A stretch of 64,000 nt of DNA from Gnetum montanum (Eukaryota; Streptophyta; Gnetopsida; Gnetales; Gnetaceae). The notes below the pieces were generated by a model. The model was not told where the DNA came from, did no database searches, and was given only the letters and a program-made list of their open reading frames with translations. Location: NCBI GenBank assembly GCA_015680685.1, contig MNCI01025271.1, positions 1 through 64,000 on the forward strand, written 5' to 3'. Made by a program: the position numbers and the translations under genes. Below are positions 22,963 through 32,994 of the stretch, one piece after another (position 1 is the stretch's first letter; each line of letters starts with the position of its first letter).

Positions 22963-24414
22963 CGTTGATGGATAAATTTTGGACACATCAACACTTAGGA
23001 AAACCTTGTTTAGGGAGACTATTGCTTAGGGTGCCTTCCATATGGTATGAAAACCTAGGAATAGTCTTAGCTAGAGACGAATATGTTACATTAAACAATT
23101 AAATAGGGATCCTAACCTTTGTCATCACACTCCCATCATTTATCACCATTCACTATCACTACTCATAGCATTGTTTCTATCGGTGACACCCACTACCAGG
23201 TAGAAAACCCTACTATGTAGGAATGCATTGGCACTACTATTGCCACCCACCATTCATTGTTGACATGTGTTGCCATTGTTGACATCAATGTGCCACCTAT
23301 CATTCATTGCCATGTGTAGCTCATTGATGTGCTATCATGCTACTAACATTGTCATTGTTGCATGTTAGTTGCAAGCCACCAAGAGAGGGAAAGAGAGATC
23401 AACCCTGCTACAAGAATTTGTTGCCTCATCCTCATCCTTCACTATTGATGCTACATCGCATGTTGTTGATGTAAAGCACCACCATGCACTACGCACCATG
23501 GCTGTTAGTGCCATGTGCTACCATGTGTGCCACTATGATCGCTGCAAACACATATGCCTTAACCATTTGTGGACTACCATCACATGCCACCCACACCACA
23601 TGATTGTCATCTACTAATGACTCATTGTTGTGCCCTACCGTCCATTGCTCATTGTTCATATTAGCCACACTACTCATTGATAGCCTTGTCTACCACTCTA
23701 TCACCACCACTTTTGGGAAGCCATACATCACTACTGATGCCACCATTATGGGGAAGCCACATGTGGCTACTACCACTGGTTCTCCTGCTGTCACATGTGC
23801 AACTAGCTAATAGAGGCTACCTTCCTATTGCTAGCTTAGAGAGGCCACCATGACTACCTTCTAATTATTGTCCGTTGGTTAATGAGACTTTGATTCCCTC
23901 ATGTGTACTAGCAGAAGAAGGGAGGAAGGCCGATGTCCTCTAGTTGCTACCCATTGCCCTCTTTATAAGTTGCTATCAAAAGTGTGCTTTAATGCTTGTG
24001 CCCACCACTTCCTCCACATTCTCTACATAATGTCTAGTGCTTACAATGTAACCACTACCACCATGATGCCCACATTCTCTACCATGTCCACATTGGTCAC
24101 ACTCTCCACCACGTTGACCACCACCACCAAGATAACCATGAAACATCCACTGTTGTGATGTAACATCTCCTATCACACTAACTTACTTCTTATTTGATGG
24201 GCCATTGGTATTTTCAGTAATGTTTGTTATTATATTTCAATCCAAATTTATAACTTTGTGTTTTACTTCATAATGTATTATTGATCTTTTCTACAAAGAT
24301 CTTTTATTATCCATGACATATGTAGACTCTCCTATGAGGAAAAGGTTATGTTAGTGGGTTCATGGGATTAAATATTCATGGTTCCATGCCTAGCATGAAA
24401 TGTTGGCATTAACA
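22963..24414 (-). repeat. 5' LTR of B1 (1,452 bp)
   Basis: On the plus strand it opens cgttgatggataaattttgg and ends tgttggcattaaca. Its end block (24,310-24,414, gacatatgtagactctcctatg onward) matches 17,930-18,031. The centre (23,100-24,180) is built of CAC/CAT/CCA-rich sequence, which creates several spurious ORFs on both strands. Confidence 0.8.
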
Positions 24415-24689
24415 CCTCTTTAATTTGACTTACCACAATGCACATGGAGTGTGAGTCAATTAGGCTGGAGTTAGCTGCTCATCTTTCTCTTTTGATTCCT
24501 CACGTTAAAGCTAACCAGCACACTTGGACTTGAACAACTTCATTATATTAGGTGTGGTATTTTCAATTATATGCAATATTACATTTTTATCCTATTTTGA
24601 TCTTTCTAGAAATGGATTTTTTGGTTCCCTACCTTAAGAGATTAGTAGATTTAGCTAGTTGCAATACCTGAGTCTTTATTTTAGAGCAA
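24415..24689. other. Unassigned sequence between B1 and LRR relic 1
   Basis: There is no repeat match within the window and no clear coding signal. It could hold the decayed N-terminal part of the LRR gene. Confidence 0.4.
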
Positions 24690-25636
24690 TCCAAGGCCCC
24701 ATTCCCTAATTCTTAAGAAATTACTTTTGTCTTGAAAGCTTGGGGTTGTATCTACAAGGGAAAAGGCTTTCAATTATATCTCCTTGTCTCCTAAATTTTA
24801 CATCCCTTTGGGAGCTCAAGTTAGATATAATTAATTTGAAAAGGGGTATTCCAGGAGAGTTGGGAAAAATAAATTAGCTTCACAATCTAAGTCTATCTTA
24901 GTAGGACACTAATGGCTTCTAAAACCCATACCATCCTAGGTGGAAAATATGTCCCATATTTACAGTCTAGCATCACATGTAGATGATGTTACAAGTAGTA
25001 TCCCATGGGAATTGGGAAATCTTACCAATCTGAGGAACTTGTATTTGTATGTTGAGATGCTAAGTGGAATTATTCCATTTGAGCTTGGAAATCTTAGCGG
25101 CTTGCAATAGCTTGATCTATCTTTCTTCATGGAAAGTAGCCCAATACCTTCATTTCTCCAAAAATTACAACTTTAAAGATTCTCATTTGAAGAATTGCAC
25201 ATTGCATGTTCAATTCCAAAGGAGTTAGGATACCTCCTTAAGCTAACTCTCTTGGACATAGCCATGCTAATGGATAGTATCCAGTAAGAACTAGGTAATC
25301 TTAGCCTTCTATTAAAGCTAAGGGTGTATTTGGGTTCACTAAATGGAGGTATTCCATGATAGCTTGGAAAGTTAAGAAGGTTGCAATATCTTCACTTCTC
25401 TTTCTCCAATGATAATAACTCCATACCTTTGTCCCTAGGAATGTTGTCACAGCTTCAAGGCTTGTCCCTCATAGGTGAAAGTCGCTTCATAGGTTCAATT
25501 CCACCTAAGTTAGGAAATCTTCTTAAACTCAGGAAGTTGGAATTAGAAGTAATGAGACTTAGTGGAGGCATCCCACCAAAACTGGGAAATCTTACCAACC
25601 TATCAAATCTCAATTTGTCATTATACATGCTTATGG
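24690..25636 (+). pseudogene. LRR relic 1: plant receptor-type leucine-rich repeats
   Basis: Consecutive 24-residue repeats of the LxxLxxLxLxxNxLxGxIPxxLGxL type are visible. Examples are LGNLTNLRNLYLYVEMLSG near 25,016-25,080, IPKELGYLLKLTLL near 25,215-25,255, and an open stretch 25,381-25,636 with SIPPKLGNLLKLRKLELE, GGIPPKLGNLTNLSNLNL. Stops (TAG for Gln) and small indels interrupt the frame upstream. This repeat style belongs to extracellular receptor-like proteins or kinases. The reading stops making sense at about 25,636, where foreign sequence begins in the middle of a repeat. The missing half of that repeat is found at 43,355, suggesting one gene split by an insertion. Confidence 0.75.
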
Positions 25637-26289
25637 AATACACACATAAAGGTAGAATGCACACATTGTGCGGTTCTGTGTAGTTTTTATATTACACACC
25701 AAAAATTTCAAAGGGAGAAATATTGAAACTATGCATTATGTGAGCAGCGTGTATGAGAGTTAAATGAAATTAGGTAAAAATTAAATGGAATGAAAAAATT
25801 TATGTTAATTAGATAGGATTTTTTAACACTACTACTTTGCACAATATTTTATTTTTAGCTCTTGTTTTTCTTGACAAACTCTCAAAGAAAAACCATGGAA
25901 AACTAGATTTCCCAATTGGAGACCTTAGGGTGATGGATTAAACATTGTACTCCTACCAAGGCTCATCATTTTCTCTGATCAAAGAAGATTGTTATAAAAT
26001 TCTTGAATGAATTCAGAGATAAAAAATGGAGTGTAAAGTAATCTATTCTTGCACCAATATTGACATTCCTATTAACAGTAAGTAATATTGCATTTTAAAT
26101 TTGAAATAAGCATTACTACAAAAACTATTCCTCATTGTATTTTTTATTCCTGAAAACAATTCATCTTACATGTTCTCTTCATTGCATTATTTTATGTTTG
26201 AAAAAGATTTCCCTTGCATGTTCTTTTTTTCTCTATTTTGCTCTTATATTTTACACTATTTATTCTTAAACTTAAACTTTTATCAAATT
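25637..26289 (+). other. Unassigned AT-rich sequence, probably left end of Harbinger relic
   Basis: There is no clear ORF. If LRR relics 1 and 2 were once joined, this begins the inserted element. A possible weak terminal inverted repeat pairs ggtagaatgcacacattgtg (about 25,651) with the complement of sequence just before 43,335, but the match is too imperfect to assert. Confidence 0.35.
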
Positions 26290-27050
26290 TGAATTAGATG
26301 ATAGTGAGCATATAGAGGAGATGAGTAATGAAATACAAATTATTAGCTCAATGAATAGCTACATAGATAAATTAGATCATTGGCTTCATGCATGTAGTAT
26401 CTCTCTTATTGAAGGATATGAAGAAATTTATCTCCAACTTAATCATGGAAATTTAGGCCAAAAGAAGTGGGATTAGTTAGCTACAGATGTTAACAAAAAA
26501 TGCAAGTCACACTTTACATGAAAATAGTGCAAATATAAATGGAACAGACTTAAGCAAACTTTTAAGAAAGAAAATATGAGAGAAATCAACTAGAGCCCAA
26601 GCAAGTCACTAGTTGTATTATGAAAATATAAATTGTGTTGTTGGAAAATCTCATAAAATTACTAGTATCATAGGAGGATATGATGGAATTAATTGAAAGG
26701 CATGTCACAATATTCCTTTGAAATTGGAAATAGCAAAAAATAATATGAGAGAAGGTTTGAATTATAGTGAGAAATGTGATCTTAAAGAACAAAGTTCTTA
26801 AATTGTCCATGTAAACAAAAATTCCAAAGACAAAGAAAAAATGAAAACTCAAATTTATGCTAGGGTGGAAGAGAAAAAAAATAAAAAATAAAAAGCCAAA
26901 GTTCATTTTATTGCTAAAAGTATTCGAGAAAGCATGAGATTATTTATAGGAACCTTTAAAGAAGTTGAAACAAAGCGAATGACACAAATGGATAAATTGA
27001 TTGATATGAAACTTTAAATTGCACAGTTGTTTGCTTCAAAGTTAAAAGAT
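26290..27050 (+). pseudogene. Myb/SANT-like DNA-binding protein relic (PIF/Harbinger accessory type)
   Basis: One plus-strand frame with scattered stops. At 26,455-26,580 it shows KKWD, LATDVNKKCKSHFT, CKYKWNRLKQTFKKEN: the Trp and the CKxKWxxLK signature of the Myb/SANT-like (trihelix-related) domain. Downstream to 27,040 it is Lys/Glu rich with KVHFIAKSIRESMRLFIGTF and ends MDKLIDMKL, a charged tail as in these proteins. PIF/Harbinger and Pong-type transposons usually encode such a Myb-like partner besides the transposase. A Harbinger transposase relic lies at 41,440-42,300, beyond element A2, which supports that origin. A host gene of the same domain family is the alternative. Confidence 0.55.
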
Positions 27051-27188
27051 TGAAAGGTAATATACTTAAGTTAGATATAGTTAACATTATTTATAAATGA
27101 TATATTAATATTATATGTTTAACTTTATAAATAAGCTTATTTTTTATTTTCTTTTATGGTTGTTAGGTAATTTTTGAAGATAGTCTTT

Positions 27189-27193
27189 AGCTG
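27189..27193. repeat. Target site duplication of A2, left copy
   Basis: agctg, matched by agcta at 39,310-39,314 (4 of 5). Confidence 0.6.
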
Positions 27194-28068
27194 TGAGGAG
27201 TAGCAAGGTACTCCTATGCCCAACCATATGAATCAAAAGCATTCACGCATGATCTGGTTAAATTCTACGAACTTTATCATTTCCAGTGCATTAGCCCTTT
27301 AGGAAGTGAATCTAGCCTTAAGTTCAATCATTATCCTCCCAATTACAATTGTGACATTCGTTGGTAGGATTAAATGTAACTGAGGCATCCAATTTTTATC
27401 ATTTTTTATTTTATGTTTTGATACTCGAAATGTAGATAAAAGGAGTTTAATTAACTAATCTAAATTACCAATTAACTAATCATTTAACTAATTCTAACAT
27501 AAGTATCTATTCCTACTTTCCATACACATCCTAAACCCATGTATCCACTCTTGGGCTTTACACTATTGGGCATACCAAGTCATAACACTGCTGGGATTAC
27601 CAAGCAAATATGTGCTATGCTTGAAGTAGTCATACTTATGTATTTAATCTATCTAGATTAATAACTTCAGTAACTTAATTTCTTTAGAAAATATTTGTGA
27701 ATTAATTGAGAATAATTAACAAATAATTGAAAGCATTAAATGCATAAGTAAAATAGCTAATCTATCCAAAGTGCTGCAAGGTTTATCAAAAATCTCGTCT
27801 TTATTACTACACAAACTGTCATGCTTAGGTACAATAATGCTCGAATAAAGATCTATGCATTCAATGAATCCTACTGTAGGCACTTAAGGAAAAATTCTAA
27901 CTTTTGAATGAAAAAAATGCAAGAGCTTTGCTACTACTGAAATCTAAACTTTTCATAAATGCAGCTCGTAGGCACGTATTTATAGGTGATGGATAGACAT
28001 TGCATTGATGAGGCCTTGTTGACGTAGGTTGAGATGCATTGACGTAGCTAACGAATGACAACTCATCA
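27194..28068 (-). repeat. 3' LTR of A2 (875 bp)
   Basis: The plus-strand ends are TGAGGAGTAGC and CAACTCATCA. TATA box tataaata (minus) at 27,984-27,977. Fewer gaggcc(t)tgttgacgtagg units lie upstream of it (28,005-28,060) than in the partner LTR. Confidence 0.85.
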
Positions 28069-28081
28069 TACCCCCAAAACT
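28069..28081 (-). other. Polypurine tract of A2
   Basis: The element strand reads agttttgggggta immediately before the 3' LTR. A3 has gttgtgggggta at the same place. Confidence 0.7.
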
Positions 28082-30934
28082 AAATCAAAACTCATCTTCA
28101 AGTTCTTTTACAAAATTGGGAAGGTATGGGATTATTGATTGACTTTTCTTTCAACAAAACAAGTTTGACTGACTTGAAAAAAATGGAGTGCTTNNNNNNN
28201 NNNNNNNNNNNNNNNNNNNNNNNNNNNNNNNNNNNNNNNNNNNNNNNNNNNNNNNNNNNNNNNNNCACTTGGGATCATGCACCATCCACGCAAGTTTCTC
28301 AATGTGGGTTGGAATGGGCACATCCCAAGGACATGGGATTAATGGAAACAACTCCTTGACATTGATGAACCAGGTAGTGAAATATTTGTGTTCAATGTCA
28401 AATTCTCATGTTGTGTTCCTCAACTCTTGGTATTCATTCATCCATCTAGCTAGGTCCTCAGCGATGGATTGCTGATCTATGAATCATCCTTTAAGAACTT
28501 CAAGTTCAACATTAGCAGTCTCAAGATTTTACTTGGTGTCCTTATGGTGTTTGAACTCAACCTTGTATAGCATATAAAAGCTAGCCACCTATTTCTCTAA
28601 TTCTAACTATAGCTATCTAGCTATTAGCATTTCCAGGTTTGCATAACAGAGATTGGCCAACTCCATATACTCTATCATTTCTTCAATATACAATTCCTTC
28701 AAGTGGATCTCCACTTTGTTGTAAGCATCAATCCCATCAAGGATGGGTTGCCACATCTCTCTTCCTTTCTTGTTGGAGTTGTTGGAGGGCTTCATTTACT
28801 TTAGCCTTTTCCATCTAGATTTCCTTTTCATTAATTTCTTTTTGCAAGCCAACTTGGTCCCTATAGTGATTTTTCACTCTCTCAAACTTGAGATCTTCAT
28901 TCTTCCAGGTGGTAATTTCGATGGTAGACTTTTGTCACAAGGTGTATACCTCCTCCATTGACATATTGGGGTTTTCTATAGCTAATTAGTTAAATGTGGA
29001 CTCTAGAAAGTTGTTCCTATTTTTGATGAATGAATTCTTGCATTTATTCTCTTTAAGCATAAACATTTTTCAAGCGATGATTTTGTGTAGTCAATGCTTC
29101 ATTTTCTTGGCACATCTAATTCAAGTCCTTTTTGATTAACTACATTTCAACTTCTACTATGGACTATTTGAATATGGTCATTACTACTTCCTTCTTAGCC
29201 TTTTGAAATTTTTCTTAAAGCTATTTTATAACTTCATCTCTTGTCATTCCTAGCTTGAGGATTGCTTATTCTACAAGTTAAGCATGAAGTTCAGAAACCT
29301 CTACGGCCAAGTGTTGATTTTTCTCTTAGGTCATTTCTAGTTGTCCCTCTAGGATGATGCATCTGCCCCTTGTATTCAGTAGCTCTAACTAGGTTGAAAT
29401 GATGTTCTCTAGAAGATCAAAGATATCTGGAGTCGGTTGCTTGGTTCCTACTAGTTGTTACAATAGTTGTTCGTGCTAGGCTACGTTCAATTTCCCACTG
29501 ACCATGCCTGTAGACATTTACACATCTTCAAGTGTAGATACATCTAATACAAATGATGTAGGTGAATTCAGTGCTTTAGCTACATGGTCAACTACCATTT
29601 CTATTGTTGTTTCCTATCCTTGGTCTTGCATCACCAACACAGTTGCCTCTTTACCTTCCTCCAACCTCATCAAGAAAGTGGTAGCATTCCCAGAGATTTT
29701 TAGGAATAGATGATGTGTTACTAATGACATTGCACCTCTTGAGCATTGGGATCTGACCTCGAAGGTAACTGTGTTCTTTGGGTAGAGAAAATGGAACCAT
29801 CCCTCTCCATCTAGCTAGTTGTTTAGGTCACCTCATTAAGGTGAGTCATTGCTAGTCGATACATAGATGTATTTGTCCCACTCATTTCTACTTACTACTC
29901 TTGTTCACTTAACAGCTACTCTCAAGTTTGTTGCAAACACTCAAGGATTATGTGGGCATCCAATATTGTCCCTTGAGTAGGTGGTGGTGGTGACAGATCC
30001 TCTTCTTGAATGGTTCTTGGAATTTTATCTTTCATGATTTCTACCCATGAGGCCAAGGGAGAATGCCTGAGCATGTCATTTGAATAGCAGAGAATACCTG
30101 CCCTCTTACAAAGTTCTCTAATAAGGCATGGAAAAGGTAGGGTCTTCCTTCCATATTCGTTCTCCTTGAAGTGCTTCTAGATCTCCAAATAAATTAGCTG
30201 TGGAAGTTTAATGGGAAATTTTCTACTTAGGGCTATGCATGCTCAAGTGGAGAAAACAATCACCTTGCTTAGCCTCACCATTGAATTGAGGTGACAGGCT
30301 ACAATCTCGAAATAAATCCACTTTGCCAATGTGAGCACGCCATACTCCTTATGGTCCACCTTGTAGCATCGCTCACCTTTTGTTGATATCTCCACCAACT
30401 ATGTTCCAATATCTAGTAACCCTAGTGCCTGTGCAATGACCTCTACCAAGTAGGACACTTGAATGTCCTTGATTTTTATAATGGACCCTAGCCTTTGGCT
30501 ATTTCAAAAGAGATAGGTCTCTCCCATGTACCACTCCCCATTGGTCATGATGATTGGCCACATGGGAGAGGTTTGCAATTGTGTTTTGACATCTTCTAGA
30601 GCTTTTCAAAAAATGGCCTAAAGTTTATCTCTTGAAGAACTGATCTTTCAATCTCTCAAAACTTGATGATGTCTAGGTAGGCTTGAGTCAAAGTGACCTC
30701 AAGCCTTAGCACAGGTCCAGCTACTTCTCCTCATTGAGATTGTTCTATAGGCACTTCTCCTTATGGAATCTGTTGAATAGATTCCACTTTGGGCTCCTCA
30801 CAAAGAGGTATCATTGCATGGGTTATCTCCTATTATTCTTGGCCTTGTTCCTACTGGCCCCTTCCAGCTCTAGGTCATTTCTCTCGTGGTTGTGAGGGTT
30901 CTCCTTCCTATGAACGCTTTTCTTTGGGTGTCAT
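28082..30934 (-). pseudogene. ORF3 of A2: pol-distal coiled-coil protein, unknown function (decayed)
   Basis: ATG at 30,934, aligned with the other two copies. The coiled-coil part includes 28,795-28,613 (DGIDAYNKVEIHLKELYIEE), matching A3 near 60,600-60,710. The C-terminal block PCPWDVPIP...WMVHDPK at 28,342-28,267 matches A3 at 60,990-61,070. Stops interrupt it throughout. An assembly gap (28,194-28,265) lies just past that block. See the A3 entry for the fullest view of the protein. Confidence 0.7.
28194..28265. other. Assembly gap (72 N)
   Basis: A run of n. Homologous landmarks in A3 (61,065-61,383) are about 319 bp apart, against 116 bp here including the n run. The gap length is therefore probably a placeholder and about 200 bp may be missing, unless A2 carries a deletion. 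Confidence 0.95.
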
Positions 30935-31205
30935 CTATAATCACAATAGAACCATGGATTAGCAATCATTGTGTAACCTTAAAACAATTTGGATACCTTA
31001 AATCTCAAGGGTAGTTACACTTGAATAAGTTGTGATTATGTCTAATTTAATTAACTTAATTGTTATTTCTATTTATGCCTCATCATTGATAAATCATGAT
31101 ATTTATGTATGATTAAGGTTACTAACCCTTAGGGAAGTTTGAAAGTTTTTTCAAAAATTGCTTAGGAAACCTTAAGGTTTGTAGCCCCCATGATAAAGAT
31201 CTTAC
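30935..31205 (-). other. Leader intron upstream of ORF3 in A2
   Basis: The minus strand has a consensus donor CTAGAG|GTAAGAT at 31,205 and the ORF3 ATG follows at 30,934. Length is 271 nt. The acceptor end is decayed (ttatag). Structure is conserved with A1 and A3. Confidence 0.6.
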
Positions 31206-31349
31206 CTCTAGTAAGTCTAGGATCAAAAAACACAGTGATTTGGACAAACGGTTTGAAAGTTATGGACTCTACAAGGTTTTGGGCTCTGAAAAACTGAAAA
31301 AATTCCTTGTGTGTTATGAGAAAATTGCAAAAATTTCCAAAGTATCCAA

Positions 31350-31445
31350 TGGTATATAGAGTATTTTTGTATTGTGTTAACAAGCCCTCATCGACATGGT
31401 CGACTACATCAACAAGGCCTCGTCGATGCAGCTATTGACCACCAT
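31350..31445 (-). promoter_or_regulatory. Internal promoter-like block of A2
   Basis: Units cgacgaggccttgttgatg and cgatgagggcttgtt at about 31,440-31,380 precede ctatatac at 31,359-31,352. That lies 146 nt before the last leader-exon base (31,206). Confidence 0.5.
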
Positions 31446-32994
31446 TGACTTTGGTCAAATTTTTAAAATAAAAGGAATTTTTCAATGAAATTGGGATCAA
31501 ATGAAAGCTTAGAATACCAAGAATAGTATGAAATCAGGAGAAGATAATGTTGAAGTTCATAAACTTGAAAAAATAGAGAAAATTTAATTTAATGGATGAA
31601 TGCAATGAAAGATTAAGGAGTATTGAGCAATTTACACAATGAAAAATATGAAATATAAGATTGTAGTAATGTCAAAAGTAATGAGCCTTAACTAATCAAG
31701 CTAAAAGCTATGTAAGAGGGTCCTTCCCATAGCAGGCTCATGCACTTTTTGCCCTTGAATAACCTCAACTAAGGAGTCCATGGGTCCCATAGTCGATTTA
31801 ATGATCATGATAGGTTAAGGACCAATCCAAACGAATCCACTCAAGAATCCCAATACATCAGAATAAGACATAGAGCATAACATAGAACGTGATAGTGAGG
31901 TGAGATATGGTAGCATGGATGGATGATAGAGAAGGTGGAATGGAGTTCCAAATTGAGGTCATAATAAGTCCCTTGTGGAATTGTGGTTAAAGTGACCTGA
32001 GAAGTTCCATCCTTGGTCTAGACCAAAGCCATCTGCTTTCAGTGACTTCGCATCGCCACTCTAAGATCAATCCATCCACTTGAGACACAAGAGTATTCTC
32101 ACAAGATAACCACCATTTCACAAAGAGGAGAGAGAAGTAGGAAGTGAGTGAGAGAGGGCCTTAGTTAAAAGGAACCTTCAGGCATAGGTGTATGTCTTTT
32201 GAGTCCCATGACCAATTATTGTAGCCCATTTATTTGTCTAAGGAGTGTGCTTTGAATTTCCATTGTTGTTTTTTTTGTTTTTTAAATGGAAACCACACCA
32301 TGCGAAAACTTATTCATGTTGAAGGGGTGTGTTTTGAATTTCCAGTTTTTTTGAATGACGGGAACCACACAATGCAATGATGTTATTTGTCTTCATATCA
32401 TTGGTGGTATGGAACAATAAGAAGTCCATGAAAGACACTCGAGCACTCAAGCAAGAAGAAGAGTACAAAGAGTATTGAGTCCCCTTGAAGTCACACCCTT
32501 GAAAAACCTTTGGATACTACCTAATTCTAGAACTACCAAGGTTACTAATTGATTAAAAGTTTTTTTAATGAAAAAGGAACCTCAAATTCCTAGAATTAGA
32601 AAAACCATAGAGTTCATTGTATGGGTGGATGATGTGTTCTCATGACCTGTTCCATGAAAAATAAACCATGTCAATGTTATCCAACATCAGAATTCAAAAG
32701 TAGAAACTAGACATTGAAAATCACACATTAACCATAAACCATCATTCGCAAATAGCAATAATAGCATTATGGCCTATGATAATAAAGGAAATTTATTAGC
32801 TAAATGAGAAAATATCACAAATAAAAAGAAATAAAAGAAACAAAATAAAGTAAAATATATAAGAAAGTGTAAAATAATCAAGAAAACTTAAATGTACTAA
32901 AAATGGCATAAAATTAGAAAATTTTGAAAATAAAAAATTTGTAAAATCAAAATGTGAAAAAAATGGTAAAAAAAGTGAGAGGCCATGGTAATGG
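31446..32994 (-). other. Noncoding spacer between pol and ORF3 promoter (A2)
   Basis: It is collinear with the A1 and A3 spacers and holds no preserved ORF. It contains a private duplication: the block gtgtgctttgaatttcca ... gaaccacaccatgc at about 32,245-32,304 recurs at about 32,327-32,376. Confidence 0.6.

Larger units (their letters stand above)
16209..24414 (-). mobile_element. Family B copy 1 (B1): non-autonomous Ty3/gypsy LTR retrotransposon
   Basis: Minus-strand element with LTRs at 22,963-24,414 (5') and 16,209-18,031 (3') whose ends are TGTTGATG...CATCAACA. Inside, in element order: leader, gag, protease, a pre-RT segment, the first part of RT fused to the integrase C-terminus, then a 3' region with a small ORF. 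RT catalytic boxes, RNase H and the integrase core are absent. The flanking pentamers (gatag at 16,204-16,208, cctct at 24,415-24,419) do not match and the two LTRs differ strongly in their cores, which suggests a recombinant of two B elements. Confidence 0.8.

Noticed and set aside
23369-24176. Several overlapping ORFs on both strands rich in His, Thr and Cys
   Set aside because: They lie in the CAY-rich core of a B LTR and are composition artefacts.
26586-26906. 106-codon Phe-rich minus-strand frame
   Set aside because: Antisense to the Lys-rich tail of the Myb/SANT relic (AAA/TTT bias).
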